Assembly (NCBI GenBank): GCA_963769945.1 | Contig: CAVYOA010000014.1 | Span: 310,001 to 374,000, forward strand | From: WHSW01 sp963769945 | Lineage (GTDB): Bacteria > Actinomycetota > Thermoleophilia > Solirubrobacterales > 70-9 | Direction: 5' to 3' | DNA length: 64,000 nt | Shown: positions 9,055-18,422 of the stretch, piece by piece | Layout: the number at the start of each line of letters is the position of its first letter | Numbering within the stretch: position 1 is the stretch's first letter | Program-made: the position numbers and the translations under genes | Notes under the pieces: generated by a model | Seen by the model: the letters and a program-made list of their open reading frames with translations, nothing else | Told to the model about the DNA's origin: nothing | Databases searched by the model: none

Positions 9055-9783
9055 GTGAAGGCCGTCAGGATCGGCTGCTCGGGCTGGGTCTACCGCGATT
9101 GGCGCGGCAGCTTCTACCCCGAGAAGCTGCCCCAGCGCGAGTGGCTCGCCCACTACTCGCGCCGCTTCGACACGGTCGAGGTCAACAACACCTTCTACAA
9201 GCTGCCCAGCGCCGAGGCGGTGAGCACCTGGGTCGAGCAGACCCCGCGCGGCTTTCGCTTCACGGTCAAGGCGAGCCGCTACATCACCCACGTCAAGCGG
9301 CTCACCAACCCCGAGAAGTACGTCGAGCGCTTCCTCACCTCGATTGAGCCGCTTGCGAAGGCGCGAAAGCTCGAGGCGATCCTGTGGCAGCTGCCGCCGA
9401 GCTTCAAGCGCGACGACGAGCGCCTCGACACGGCGCTGACCGCGATTCGCGCGCAGGCTCCTGGTCGCCACGCCGTCGAGTTTCGCCATCCGAGCTGGTT
9501 CACCGCCGACGTCTATTCACTGCTTCGAGGTCACCGCGCTGCGCTAGCGGTCGCCGACGATCCCGAGCTCTCATTTCAAGAGCGCGTGCGAACCACCGGC
9601 TGGGCGTACGTGCGTATGCACCGCGGCGGACGTGGGGCGGGCGCGAGCTATTCGGCAGCCGAGCTCGCCACCTGGCGCCGGCGCATCGCGGCCTGGCGCG
9701 CGACGACCGACGTTCTCGTCTACTTCAACAACAGCGAAGGCGGCTCGGCGGTCGAGCAAGCCGCAGCGCTTCGTGACGGCTAG
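9055..9783 (+). CDS. DUF72 (YecE-like) family protein
   Basis: A 242-residue DUF72 protein with a TIM-barrel fold. Family landmarks in order: IGCSGWVYRDWRGSFYPE, FDTVEVNNTFYKLPS, FRFTVKASRYITHVKRL, LWQLPPSF, HAVEFRHPSWF, YVRMHRGG and VLVYFNNSEGGSAVEQA. The family is widespread and its biochemical role is not settled. GTG 9055 starts 4 nt after the methyltransferase stop, so the three plus-strand genes probably form one transcript. Its stop overlaps the stop of the converging ABC permease gene. Confidence 0.88.
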   Translation: MKAVRIGCSGWVYRDWRGSFYPEKLPQREWLAHYSRRFDTVEVNNTFYKLPSAEAVSTWVEQTPRGFRFTVKASRYITHVKRLTNPEKYVERFLTSIEPLAKARKLEAILWQLPPSFKRDDERLDTALTAIRAQAPGRHAVEFRHPSWFTADVYSLLRGHRAALAVADDPELSFQERVRTTGWAYVRMHRGGRGAGASYSAAELATWRRRIAAWRATTDVLVYFNNSEGGSAVEQAAALRDG

Positions 9784-10547
9784 GCGCGCAGCTTGTAGCC
9801 CTTGACGAACAGGCGCAGGTTGAAGGCAAAGAGCGCGGCAGTCGCGGCGCCGAGTGCCAGTAGCGAGAGCGCGATACTCGCTTCGCTGACGTCGAGAAAG
9901 CCGTAGCGGACGAGGTTGATCATGTAGTAGACGGGGTTGAAATGGGTCAGGGTCTGAAACGGCTCGGGCAGCAGGTCGGCCGAGTAGAAGACGCCACCGA
10001 GGAAGATCAGCGGCGTCAGCACGAAGGTCTGGGCGATCGCGACGTCGTCGAACTGCTCAGCTCGAATCCCGATCAGGACCCCGAGCTGGGCGAAGAAGAA
10101 GCCGACCAGGAACAGGCCGGGGATGAGCACGAGGATGTGCTCGACAGGGAGATCGACCAAGAACGATGCCGCGGTGAAAGTCAGCACCGCGACGACCAAG
10201 CCGCGCATGAAGCCGCCGAGCGAGAACGCCAGCAAGAGCTCTAGCGGCGATGCCGGTGAGGAAAGCTGGTCCTGGATCGCGCCCTGGAACTTCTGCTGCA
10301 GGATCGAGGAAGCGTTGTTGGAGAACGAGTTGATCGCGAAGGCCATCATGATCAGGCCCGGGATGACGAAGATGACGTAGTCGACTCCCTGAAGCTGGTC
10401 GATGCGCGAGCCGAGCGCGGCGCCGAAGACCGAGATGTAGAGGAAGGTCTCGAGCAGCGGCGCGCCGATTGTCTGCTTCTTGATCTTCATGAAGCGGTTG
10501 AGCTCGCGCCGCCAGAGCGTGAAGAAGCGGATCTGTGTCGCGGTCAC
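9780..10547 (-). CDS. ABC-2 type permease, DrrB-like
   Basis: About 255 residues with six hydrophobic segments and the ABC-2 membrane fold of DrrB/NodJ-type exporters. Landmarks are RRELNRFMKIKKQTIGAP near the N-terminus, VIFVIPGLIMM, the family hallmark TPLIFLGGVFYSADLLP and HFNPVYYMINLVRYG. GTG 10547 overlaps the ATPase stop by four bases (GTGA), so the pair is translationally coupled. Together they should form an exporter for a hydrophobic compound, lipid or drug; the substrate cannot be read from sequence. Confidence 0.88.
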   Translation of the reverse strand: MTATQIRFFTLWRRELNRFMKIKKQTIGAPLLETFLYISVFGAALGSRIDQLQGVDYVIFVIPGLIMMAFAINSFSNNASSILQQKFQGAIQDQLSSPASPLELLLAFSLGGFMRGLVVAVLTFTAASFLVDLPVEHILVLIPGLFLVGFFFAQLGVLIGIRAEQFDDVAIAQTFVLTPLIFLGGVFYSADLLPEPFQTLTHFNPVYYMINLVRYGFLDVSEASIALSLLALGAATAALFAFNLRLFVKGYKLRA

Positions 10548-11392
10548 GCTGTCAGCTCCTCGACGCGCGAGCGTGAGAGCTCGTTGCGCCCGACCAGCGC
10601 CAGGTAGGCGTCTTCGAGGTTGGCGACGCCGTACTTGCCGGCAAGCTCGTCGGTTGACCCCTGCGCGGCGATCTGGCCGTCGGTGATGAAGGCGATCTTG
10701 TCGCACAACTGCTCGGCCTCCTCGAGGTAGTGCGTCGTCAGCAGGATCGTCGTGCCCTCGGCGTTGATGCGCTGCACGTACTGCCACAGCTCGAGGCGCA
10801 GCTCGATGTCGACGCCCGCGGTCGGCTCGTCGAGGATCAGCAGCCGCGGCCGGTGCATCAGCGCACGGGCGAGGATCAGGCGCCGCTTCATTCCACCCGA
10901 GAGCGTGCGCGTGCGCTCGTCCCGCTTGTCGGCGAGCGAGAACGTCTCGATCAGCTCGGCGGCGCGCTCGCGGCGCTCGCGCTTGGGCATGCCGAAGTAG
11001 CCGGCGTGGTAGTCGAGCGTTTCAGCGACGGTGAGAAACCAGTCGAGATTGAGCTCCTGCGGCGCCAGCCCGACCGCCTGGCGAGCTTCGGCGTAGTTGT
11101 CGATCGCATCGTGGCCGAAGACCGAGATCGATCCGGCCGTCGGCTGGGCGAGCCCGGTCGCGCAGTGGATCAGCGTCGACTTGCCGGCGCCGTTAGGCCC
11201 CAGCAGCCCGAAGAACTCGCCGGGCTCAATCTCGAGCGAGACGCCGCGCAGCGCCTCGACCCCGGTCGGATAGCGCTTGGCGAGGCCGTCGATCTGGAGG
11301 GCGTTGGCGGCCGCGGCGGGGTCGGAGCCGTTGTCTTGCAGGGTGGCGTTCACGGAGCTGAGGGTAGGGGAGGGCTTCACGGTCGAAGTCAA
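10544..11392 (-). CDS. ABC transporter ATPase, DrrA-like
   Basis: A 282-residue nucleotide-binding subunit. Walker A is GLLGPNGAGKST, the Q-loop LAPQELNLDW, the ABC signature LSGGMKRRL, Walker B LLILDEPTAGVD and the H-loop LLTTHYLEEAEQLCD. Around 30 residues precede the conserved domain; possible starts are TTG 11392, GTG 11380 and GTG 11353, none with a clear Shine-Dalgarno, so the start is uncertain. It energises the permease encoded immediately downstream. Confidence 0.9.
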   Translation of the reverse strand: MTSTVKPSPTLSSVNATLQDNGSDPAAAANALQIDGLAKRYPTGVEALRGVSLEIEPGEFFGLLGPNGAGKSTLIHCATGLAQPTAGSISVFGHDAIDNYAEARQAVGLAPQELNLDWFLTVAETLDYHAGYFGMPKRERRERAAELIETFSLADKRDERTRTLSGGMKRRLILARALMHRPRLLILDEPTAGVDIELRLELWQYVQRINAEGTTILLTTHYLEEAEQLCDKIAFITDGQIAAQGSTDELAGKYGVANLEDAYLALVGRNELSRSRVEELTA

Positions 11393-11440
11393 CGCTAGGA
11401 GCTCGACCTTGGTTGAAGTCGAGGCGGCTAGGGTTGAGCT

Positions 11441-12440
11441 ATGCAGGGCACGCGAACAGCCTTCGTCACCGGAGGCTCCGGCTTCATCGGCGGCGCGCTG
11501 GTGCGACGGCTGCTCGCCGACGGCTGGGCGGTGCGGGCGCTGGCGCGCTCTGAGAGCTCAGCGGCGAAGCTGGGCGAGCTCGGTGCCGAGGCCGTCCGGG
11601 GCGATCTCGACGACGCTGAGTCGATCCGCGCCGGGGCGCAGGGAAGCGAGCTCGCCTTTCATGCTGCCGCAGCCGTCTTGGAGTGGGGGCCGCGCGAGGA
11701 GTTCGTGCGCGGCAACGTGACTGGAACCGAAAACGCACTGCGCGGTACCCGCGAGGCCGGTGTGCGCCGTTTCGTTCACGTCGGCACGGAGGCGGCGCTG
11801 ATGGCCGGCCAGGCGCTCGTCGGTGTCGATGAGACCGCGCCGCTTCGCCCTGACTCCAAGGCCCACTACGCGGCGACCAAGGCGACCGCCGAACAGCTGG
11901 TGCGGGCAGCGAACGCCGATGGCTTCGAGACCGTCGTGGTTCGGCCGCGACTCGTCTGGGGTCCCGGCGACACGACGATCCTGCCCGGGTTGCTCGCGGC
12001 CGTCGAGAACGGCCGCTTCGCCTGGATCGGAGGCGGCCGGCACCTGACCGACACCAGCCACGTCGACAACGTCGTCGAAGGCCTGATTCTGGGCGCCGAG
12101 AAGGGCAGGCCCGGCGAGGCGTACTTCGTCCACGACGGCGAGCCGGTCGAGTTCCGGCGTTTCGTCACCGACCTGCTCGCGACCCGCGGCGTCACGCCCG
12201 GCGACCGCGACACGCCCCCGATCGTGGCTCGGCTGGCGGCGCCGGCGCTGGAGGGCGCCTGGAAGTTGCTCCGCCGCGACAGCGCTCCACCGGTGACCCG
12301 GCTGTCGCTGTGGCTCGCCTCGCTCGAGTGCACGATCGACATCTCCAAGGCGCGCGCCGAGCTCGGCTACGAGCCGATCAAATCCCGAGAGCAGGGCCTC
12401 GCCGAGCCTGCGGTTGACAGCCGGCCGCGACCGTTGCTAG
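11441..12440 (+). CDS. NAD-dependent epimerase/dehydratase family protein
   Basis: Extended short-chain dehydrogenase of about 330 residues. The nucleotide-binding motif is FVTGGSGFIGGALVRRLL, the active-site Tyr-x3-Lys is in HYAATKATAEQLV, and RPRLVWGPGDTTILP follows as in the family. As written the frame stays open to 12889, running 450 nt antisense through the neighbouring anti-sigma gene, but family similarity ends at the classic C-terminus YEPIKSREQGLAE (about 12405). Removing one base from the CC at 12407-12408 gives a stop at 12438-12440, just where the converging gene stops. I use that end; it is inference. Substrate unknown, probably a sugar nucleotide or sterol-like compound. Confidence 0.75.
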
Positions 12441-12802
12441 CCCACTGTGAGCTGAAACCAGACGCGCCCGCTGCCTTTCGGGTTGCACCAAGCGCTGCAC
12501 AGCGCGTCAACGATCTGCAGCCCGAGACCTTTGCCATCGAGCGAGCGATTTGGATCGACCTTGGCGCCACCGCCACCGCGATCCACAACTTCGCCTCTGA
12601 CGACATCACCGGATGCGTGCACCCAGAGGCGAATCGTGTCCGAGGGCCCGTGCTTGGCAGCGTTGGTCACGAGCTCGGTCACCACGACTCGCAGATCGCG
12701 GTAGGTGGTGGCCGGCAGCACGTCGGCAAAGCCACTGGCGACAACCGCGCGTGCCCTGGCAGGCGCCTCCGGGACCGGGTCGAGGGCGACCTCAACTTCC
12801 AT
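12437..12802 (-). CDS. Anti-sigma factor serine kinase-like ATPase (RsbW/SpoIIAB type)
   Basis: A 121-residue single-domain HATPase_c_2 protein. The N-box is VVTELVTNAAKHG, the G1 box VVDRGGGGAKVD, and the G2 region GKGLGLQIVDALCSAWC. The family binds a sigma factor and phosphorylates an anti-sigma-factor antagonist. It lies 83 nt downstream of a SigB/SigF-type sigma gene on the same strand, the expected partner. No antagonist (STAS) gene is present in the window. Confidence 0.85.
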   Translation of the reverse strand: MEVEVALDPVPEAPARARAVVASGFADVLPATTYRDLRVVVTELVTNAAKHGPSDTIRLWVHASGDVVRGEVVDRGGGGAKVDPNRSLDGKGLGLQIVDALCSAWCNPKGSGRVWFQLTVG

Positions 12803-12885
12803 ACCCAGGACTTACCCGCTCTCGCGCAGATAAACGTGACGCTGATGCCTGGGCGCGACGTTGCTTTGGGACCGCGGCGGGCTGC

Positions 12886-13731
12886 CTAGACGCGCTCGTA
12901 GGACGACGGCGGGCCAGTTTCGGGCTTCGGCTCGCCGCGTACAGCGGCCAGCAGCTTCCAAAGCGCACGGCGGCTGATGCGTGAAACCTGCATCTGCGAG
13001 ACACCGAGAACCGCACCGATGTCCTTCTGGCTCATCTCGTCGTTGAAGCGCATCGTCAACACGCGCTGCTCTATCTCGTCGAGGTCGGCGGTGTTCGCGG
13101 CATCGACGGCTTCGACGTGGTCGTAGCCCGGCTCGCCTTCTGGAATCAGGTCGGCGATCGTGGTCGGTGCTCCGTCTTCGGCTTGGTTGCGCGGCGCTTC
13201 CAGCGAGAGTGGATAGCGCGCGTCGCGCGCGACCAGGGCTTCGATCACGTTCTCCGTCGGCAGCCCCAGCCAGTCGGCCGTTTCGCTTGGCACCGGATAC
13301 CTGCCCAGCTCATCGGCAAGCTGAGTGTTTGCCTGCTCGATGCGCAGCGCAAGCTCGCCGAGGCTGCGGGGGAGCCGCAGGTTCCAGACGTTGTCGCGAA
13401 AATGGCGACGCAACTCGCCCAGAATCGTGGGAGCGCCGTAGGCGGCGAAAGGGCGGCCACGATCGGGGTCGAAGCCCTCGATCGCCTTGATCAGTCCCAG
13501 ATTCGCAACCTGGAGCAGGTCGTCCAAGGGCTCGGGGCTGGCGGCGTAGCGCATCGCCAGTGAACGCGCGAACGGTGTGAACCGGCGCACCAGCTCCTCC
13601 TGAACGCGCGGCTCACGATGGCGCGCGTAGCGACGCAACAGCGCGTCCTCGTTGGTCAGACATGGGTCGTCGCTGGGAGTGGTGCGATCGCAGCGGGAAC
13701 GGCGGTCACCTCGGGACGGCACAGTGCTCAT
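12886..13731 (-). CDS. SigB/SigF/SigG-family RNA polymerase sigma factor
   Basis: A 281-residue group 3 sigma factor. Region 2 contains LLQVANLGLIKAIEGFDPDRG with FAAYGAPTILGELRRHFRD, region 3 NTQLADELGRYPVPSETAD, and region 4 LTMRFNDEMSQKDIGAVLGV followed by QMQVSRISRRAL, the helix-turn-helix for the -35 element. Subfamily members control general stress or sporulation-like regulons in actinobacteria. The downstream anti-sigma ATPase is the likely inhibitor. The first 30 residues are Arg/Ser-rich and poorly conserved, so translation could begin slightly inside. Confidence 0.9.
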   Translation of the reverse strand: MSTVPSRGDRRSRCDRTTPSDDPCLTNEDALLRRYARHREPRVQEELVRRFTPFARSLAMRYAASPEPLDDLLQVANLGLIKAIEGFDPDRGRPFAAYGAPTILGELRRHFRDNVWNLRLPRSLGELALRIEQANTQLADELGRYPVPSETADWLGLPTENVIEALVARDARYPLSLEAPRNQAEDGAPTTIADLIPEGEPGYDHVEAVDAANTADLDEIEQRVLTMRFNDEMSQKDIGAVLGVSQMQVSRISRRALWKLLAAVRGEPKPETGPPSSYERV

Positions 13732-13942
13732 CAGGGTCTCTCCTCGTTCGACAGGTGGGCAAGGTGAGCGACCGCGTTGCCTCCGCGAAACCGGAGCAGC
13801 TGGGCCTGATCACCGACTTGTCGCTGTGCCTGCCCTGACGAGGCGGACCCTTGAGCGCCTGTTGAGTCTGTACCACGCACGCCTCGTTTCTAAACTGATT
13901 TCGCACCTGCCGCTCTGCTCGACAGCCGGATATCGTGGCGAG

Positions 13943-14299
13943 ATGGCACTCGAGCTCTTTGCCGGGAACCGTGTCAGCGAGTACGCGGCTGCGAGACCCT
14001 GGTACGAAAGCCTGCTCGGAGCCGAGCCCTCGTTCATCCCTCACGCAACTGAGGCGGTATGGGAGCTCGCCGAGCATCGCTTCCTGTTCATCGTCGAAGA
14101 CGCCGAAGCCGCCGGGGGAGCTATTCACACGATCTTCGTCGACGACCTCGATGCACTCGTCGACGAGATCGCGTCGCGCGGGATCGAACCCGACGAACGC
14201 GTCACGTATCCGGGCAAGGCACGCAAGGCGATCTATCGCGACGTCGACGGAAATGAGATCGGCTTCGGCGGCGCGATCGACGAGCCAGGCGCTGAGTGA
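13943..14299 (+). CDS. VOC/glyoxalase superfamily protein
   Basis: A 118-residue protein starting at ATG 13943. It shows one glyoxalase-like beta-alpha-beta-beta-beta module pair: YAAARPWYESLLGAEPSF, then HRFLFIVEDAEAAG, and the second half HTIFVDDLDALVDEIASRG with the closing YRDVDGNEIGFG, where the final Glu commonly ligates metal. The exact reaction is unknown. It is transcribed divergently from the sigma gene; the 211 nt between them show no recognisable element. Confidence 0.8.
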   Translation: MALELFAGNRVSEYAAARPWYESLLGAEPSFIPHATEAVWELAEHRFLFIVEDAEAAGGAIHTIFVDDLDALVDEIASRGIEPDERVTYPGKARKAIYRDVDGNEIGFGGAIDEPGAE

Positions 14300-14341
14300 G
14301 TCAGTCGAGCCACAGCGGGTGAGGACTTCTGCGGCTTTTCG

Positions 14342-14395
14342 GGATGCCGGGGGAGGACTCGGGTCTCCGATTTGCGGCTCATGATCCCAGCGACT
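14342..14395 (-). pseudogene. Degraded tRNA-Met-like fragment (3' half)
   Basis: This stretch resembles the 3' half of the intact tRNA at 16915-16988, in the same orientation. Shared blocks are GATGCCGG, GGAGG, ACTCG, CCGA, GCGG and ATGAT in matching order, roughly 70 percent by eye. The T-arm still nearly pairs, but the anticodon stem does not and there is no 5' half, so it cannot be a working tRNA. The rest of 14300-14588 shows nothing else I can name. Confidence 0.4.
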
Positions 14396-14588
14396 GCAAC
14401 TTAGTCTCGCCCGCTAACGACTACTATGCACGCCTACAGGGCCACTTCACCGCACGTTGCGAAGCGACCTCGCGTCGAAGTCTCTCGGCACTGCCGACCG
14501 AGACCTCACGGATAGCTCGTCCTAGCGATTGAAGAGCCGTCTAAAGCAGCCGACTGCCCGCGCGGCAGGGTAAAGCGGAGGTCAACGC

Positions 14589-16858
14589 ATGCAACGAAAT
14601 AGCACCAACGGCGGACCGGTCACGCAAGAGGCGGTCGCCGATACACCTGCCGGTCGCGGTCCATCCTCACACCGGCGTCCGGGTTCCTGGCGCGCAGTGC
14701 GCGCACACTGGCCACGCACTGGAAGCGCAGCCTCGCCGCGGCGGTTGGCGTCTTGGTGCTGTTGATCCTTGCGGCCAGCGCCGCGGAGCCGGCCAGCGAC
14801 GACTACTCGCTTCCGGGGACCGAGTCGCAGCAGGCGATCGATCTCTTCCAGGCACACTCGCCGGCGTTCGGCGGGGCGGATTCGACCCTCGTCTTCACAG
14901 TCGACGAGGGCAGGGTCTCCGATCCGGAGGCTCAGGCGGCGATCGAGGGCGCGCTCGCGGAGGTGCGCGAGCTCGAGGGGGTCGAGCTGGTCACTAGCCC
15001 GTTCGAGCAGGGCGGTCAGGTGTCAGAAGACGGGCGCCTGGCGGCGGTCGACGTGCGCTACTCCACCGAGCCCGGGGAGATCAAGAAGGACGACGGCGAG
15101 GCGCTGATCGCGGCCGGCGAGACCGCTGAGCCGGAGGTTCAGGTCGAGGCGCGCGGCATCTTGGTCGATCTGGCGGCAGAGCAGGAGGCCCCGATCGGCG
15201 AGCTCATCGGCGTGCTCGTCGCGATCGTCTTGCTGACCGTGCTCTTTCGCTCCGGGTGGGCGATGGGCGCGACGCTCGCCGGTGCGCTGATCGGCGTCGC
15301 GGCGGGCCAGATCTTGCTGGCGGTGCTTGCGGATCCGCTCGGCCTGCCCACGTTCGCGGCGGTGATCGCGACGATGCTCGGCCTCGGAGCCGGGATCGAC
15401 TACTCGCTGCTGATCGTCGGCCGTTACCGCGAGCAGCGAGCGGCGGGCGACAGCCTTCAGGACGCGGCCGGGCGCGCGGCCGCGACCTCCGGCGCCGCAG
15501 TGGTTGCCGCGGGCCTGATCGTGATGGTGGCGATCGCCGGGCTGTTGGTGGTCGGTGTCCCGTATGTCGGCAAGATGGGCTTCGGGGCGGCGATCGCGAT
15601 CGCCGCGGTGGTCGTCTCGGCGTTGACGATCCTTCCGATCATGATGGGCGCCTTCGGGCGCAAGCTGGTGCCGAAGAAACCGGAACACGTCCAGGCCTCT
15701 CCGGCCTTCACGCGCTGGGGCGAGATCGTCACCGGTCGGCCATGGACGTCGATCGCCGCCGGCGTGGTGGTCCTGCTGATTTTCGCCTTCCCGGTAACGC
15801 AGATGCGGATCGGCCAGCCCGACGACGGAAACCAGCCCGAGTCGCGCACCCAGCGCGTCGCCTACGACCAGCTGACCGCAGCCTTCGGCCCGGGTTCGAA
15901 CGGCCCCTTCCTGCTCGCCGTCGACACGCCGGAGGGGGCGCCGGAGAGCGAACAGCAATTGAGCGCGCTGCAGCAGGCTGTCGCCGAAACGCCGGGCATC
16001 GCCGCGGTGCCTCCCGCACAGGCGAGCGAGGACGGCGAGATGGCGACGATCTTCGCCATTCCGACGACGGCGCCTCAGGACGTCGAGACGTCAGAGCTGC
16101 TCGAGCGCCTGCGTGAGGACGTGATCCCGCAGGCGACCGCCGACACTTCGCTGAATGTTTACGTGGGCGGAAACGTCGCCGTCTTCGAGGACACCTCGAA
16201 CAAGGTGGCTAGCCGCCTGCCGCTGTTCATCGCGGTCGTGATCGGGCTTTCGGTGCTGTTGTTGGTGATGGCGTTTCGCTCGCTGTGGGTCCCACTCGTC
16301 TCAGCGCTCTTCAACCTGCTTTCGGTCGCGGCCGCCTACGGCGTCGTGGTGGCGGTGTTCCAGGAAGGCTTCGGCGCGAGCCTGATCGGTGCCGACTCGG
16401 GGATTCCGATCATCTCGTTCTTGCCGGTGATGTTGTTCGCGATCTTGTTCGGGCTCAGCATGGACTACAACGTGTTCCTGCTCAGCCGGATCCACGAGGC
16501 CTACAACGAGGGGGACCGGCCCCGCGAGAGCGTGATCCACGGCATGGGCCGCATCGGCAAGGTCGTTGTCTTCGCCGGCCTGATCATGTCCGCGGTCTTC
16601 CTCAGCTTCGTCACCTCGAGCGACATCATCGGCAAGATGTTCGGCCTCGGTCTCGGGCTCGCGATCCTGATCGACGTGCTGATCGTCCGCATGGTCATCG
16701 CCCCGGCGGTGGTGACGCTGCTCGGCGACCGCGCCTGGTGGCTGCCGGGGTGGCTGGACCGCGTGCTTCCGAATATCTCGCTTGACGGCCAGCGCGAGAG
16801 GGCCGAGCCGGGGGCGGACCCCGGAGAGGCTCGGGAGCGCGAGAAGGTTCCGGCCTGA
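14589..16858 (+). CDS. MMPL/RND-family membrane transporter, frameshift near the start
   Basis: A protein of about 740 residues with two repeats of one plus five membrane helices, typical of actinobacterial MMPL exporters of lipids or drugs. Landmarks are DDYSLPGTESQQAIDLF after helix 1, GLGAGIDYSLLIVGRYREQ in the first half, and FGLSMDYNVFLLSRIHE in the second, whose Asp-Tyr pairs belong to the proton path. The main frame has no ATG/GTG upstream: the first in-frame start is TTG 14753, inside helix 1, and a stop lies at 14600. An ATG at 14589 behind GGAGG opens a different frame, so the true start is probably 14589 with a frameshift between about 14640 and 14700. Confidence 0.85.
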
Positions 16859-16914
16859 GGATTCCAGGTGCGCCGGGAGGCAGGTCGAAGCCCGCGCTTC
16901 GCAAGGATTTGCGA

Positions 16915-16988
16915 TGCCGGAGGAGGGACTCGAACCCCCGACACGCGGATTATGATTCCGCTGCTCTAACCAGCTGAGCTACTCCGGC
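16915..16988 (-). tRNA. tRNA-Met (anticodon CAT)
   Basis: Full cloverleaf on the minus strand. The acceptor GCCGGAG pairs with CTCCGGC, the D-arm is GCTC...GAGC, the anticodon stem GCGGA/TCCGC encloses loop ATCATAA with CAT at 16952-16954, and the T-arm is GGGGG-TTCGAGT-CCCTC. G1-C72 pairing argues for elongator Met rather than initiator; a lysidine-modified tRNA-Ile with CAT is an alternative. CCA is not encoded. The 190 nt between it and the cupin gene show nothing recognisable. Confidence 0.92.
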
Positions 16989-17181
16989 GGGGCGGTGAAT
17001 CGTAGCGGCGGTCCGAGCGGCGGCCGCTTGGACGCAAGCGATCGCGCAACACCCGCCGGCTAGGACCTCCGGGCCGCGATCGCCGGGCCTGCGACGACGC
17101 CCGCCGAACCGATCTGGCTGAAACGCGGGGGCGCTTCGGGGACGATCGGCGACCGGCGCTGCAGCGGTGCTGAGCAGAGGT

Positions 17182-17571
17182 CTAGTCGGTCCACCACCCA
17201 GGTATCACCTCTCCGTCGCCCTCATGGCGCGGGCCGAAGGCCAGCAGATCGAGTCCGTCGTCACCGGCCTCGAACGCACGGATCACGCCGGGGATGACGC
17301 GGATTGCATCGAGTGTGGCGACGTCGATGATTTCGTCGTCGAGCTTCATCCGGCCCGAGCCAGCGATGACGACGTAGACCTCCTCGGCGTCGTCGTGCTT
17401 GTGGCCGAAAGCCTGGCGCTTGCCCGCCTTGACCCGGTGAAAGCTGAAGCCCGTGGCCTCGGTCTCGAGCTCGTCGTTGGCAAAGCGCGCCTCCTGGATC
17501 TCCTCGAAACCGAAGTTGGGGGCGGAGTCCTTGACCTCGGTCAGCTGCTTCTTCGTGTACGGGGCGGCCAT
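17182..17571 (-). CDS. Cupin-domain protein
   Basis: A 129-residue single cupin. ATG 17571 is chosen because AAAGGAG lies 7 nt upstream; an upstream in-frame codon at 17610 would add a poorly conserved leader. Cupin motif 1 is seen in FGHKHDDAEEVYVVIAGSG with the metal-binding His-x-His and Glu; motif 2 is VIPGVIRAFEAGDDG, where the usual His is replaced, as in many small cupins. Probably a small-molecule-binding or isomerase-type protein of unknown substrate. Confidence 0.8.
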   Translation of the reverse strand: MAAPYTKKQLTEVKDSAPNFGFEEIQEARFANDELETEATGFSFHRVKAGKRQAFGHKHDDAEEVYVVIAGSGRMKLDDEIIDVATLDAIRVIPGVIRAFEAGDDGLDLLAFGPRHEGDGEVIPGWWTD

Positions 17572-17642
17572 CGACGGCTCCTTTCGTGGACGTAGGTCGA
17601 CTTTGACCATCTATAACGGGGTAAAGCTCGCTGACGTCTGCC

Positions 17643-18387
17643 TCAGGCGATCGCTTCCAGCTTCGCCCGCACATCTCCCTCGAGCGGTCCGTAGTGCCCC
17701 GGCCAGCACACCGCGGGCTCGAGCGCGGCGAGCTTGCGGATCGACTCGCGCGCCTTCTCGGTCGACCAGTTGAAGGCGGGGTGGGGGACTCTCGGCTTGC
17801 CCGCCAGCGGCAGCGCCGGGTCGAACAAGGCAAAGCAATCGTTGCTGATCGCGAGGCGATCACGCTCGCGCCAGAGCCCGATGCAGCCCGGGCCGTGGCC
17901 CGGCAGGTGGATGACCTCGAACTCGCCGACCGGGTCACCTTCGGCCAGCGTTGCGCTGACCTCGAGCGAGCCGTCGTCCCAGGCGCCGAACATCCGCGGC
18001 GTCAGCTTGTTCGTCGGAAACGAAAGCTTCGAGTAGTCGAAGTAGTGGGCACCGCCATCGCCTTCGACGTCGGCGCGCTCGTCGGCATGACACTGCACCG
18101 GCGCTGGAATTGCTTTGGCGCCGCCGCGATGGTCGGCGTGGGCGTTGCCGATGATCGTCCGCGTCGCGCCGCCGAGCGAATCGGCGGCCTCGCGGATCGC
18201 GTTGCCCATCGGCTTGATCCCGGCGTCGAACGACGGCGACGCCGTTGCCGTCGCTGACCAGATAGGAGTTGACGCGAAGCGGAAAGCCCTTGGTCACTCG
18301 CCAAACCCCGTCGGCGATCGCCTGCATGGGCCGCAACCTATCCCAATCCGCCGTGAGCCGATCGAGGTACTCAGCCCGGCCGATCAC
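17643..18387 (-). CDS. Metallo-beta-lactamase-fold hydrolase, one frameshift
   Basis: The N-terminal part (MQAIADGVWRVTKGFPLRVN, SYLVSDGNGVAVV) and the remainder (DAGIKPMGNAIREAADSLGG onward) are in adjacent frames; removing one base of the AA at 18229-18230 gives the family string VAVVDAGIKPMG. The metal motif reads IGNAHADHRGGA: the last His, Asp and His are present, but the first His of H-x-H-x-D-H is Asn. Later ligands appear in LPGHGPGCIGLW, ISNDCFALFDP and VCWPGHYGP. Start is GTG 18387 or ATG 18327. It diverges from the formiminotransferase gene 35 nt away. Substrate unknown. Confidence 0.75.
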
Positions 18388-18422
18388 TTCGCCGAGCCGG
18401 GCGACGGCTGTAGGTTCGCTTC

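Noticed and set aside
14300..14588. A functional tRNA or small gene between the VOC gene and MMPL
   Set aside because: The tRNA-like stretch lacks a 5' half and a paired anticodon stem, and a 62-codon frame at 14344 has no SD or similarity.
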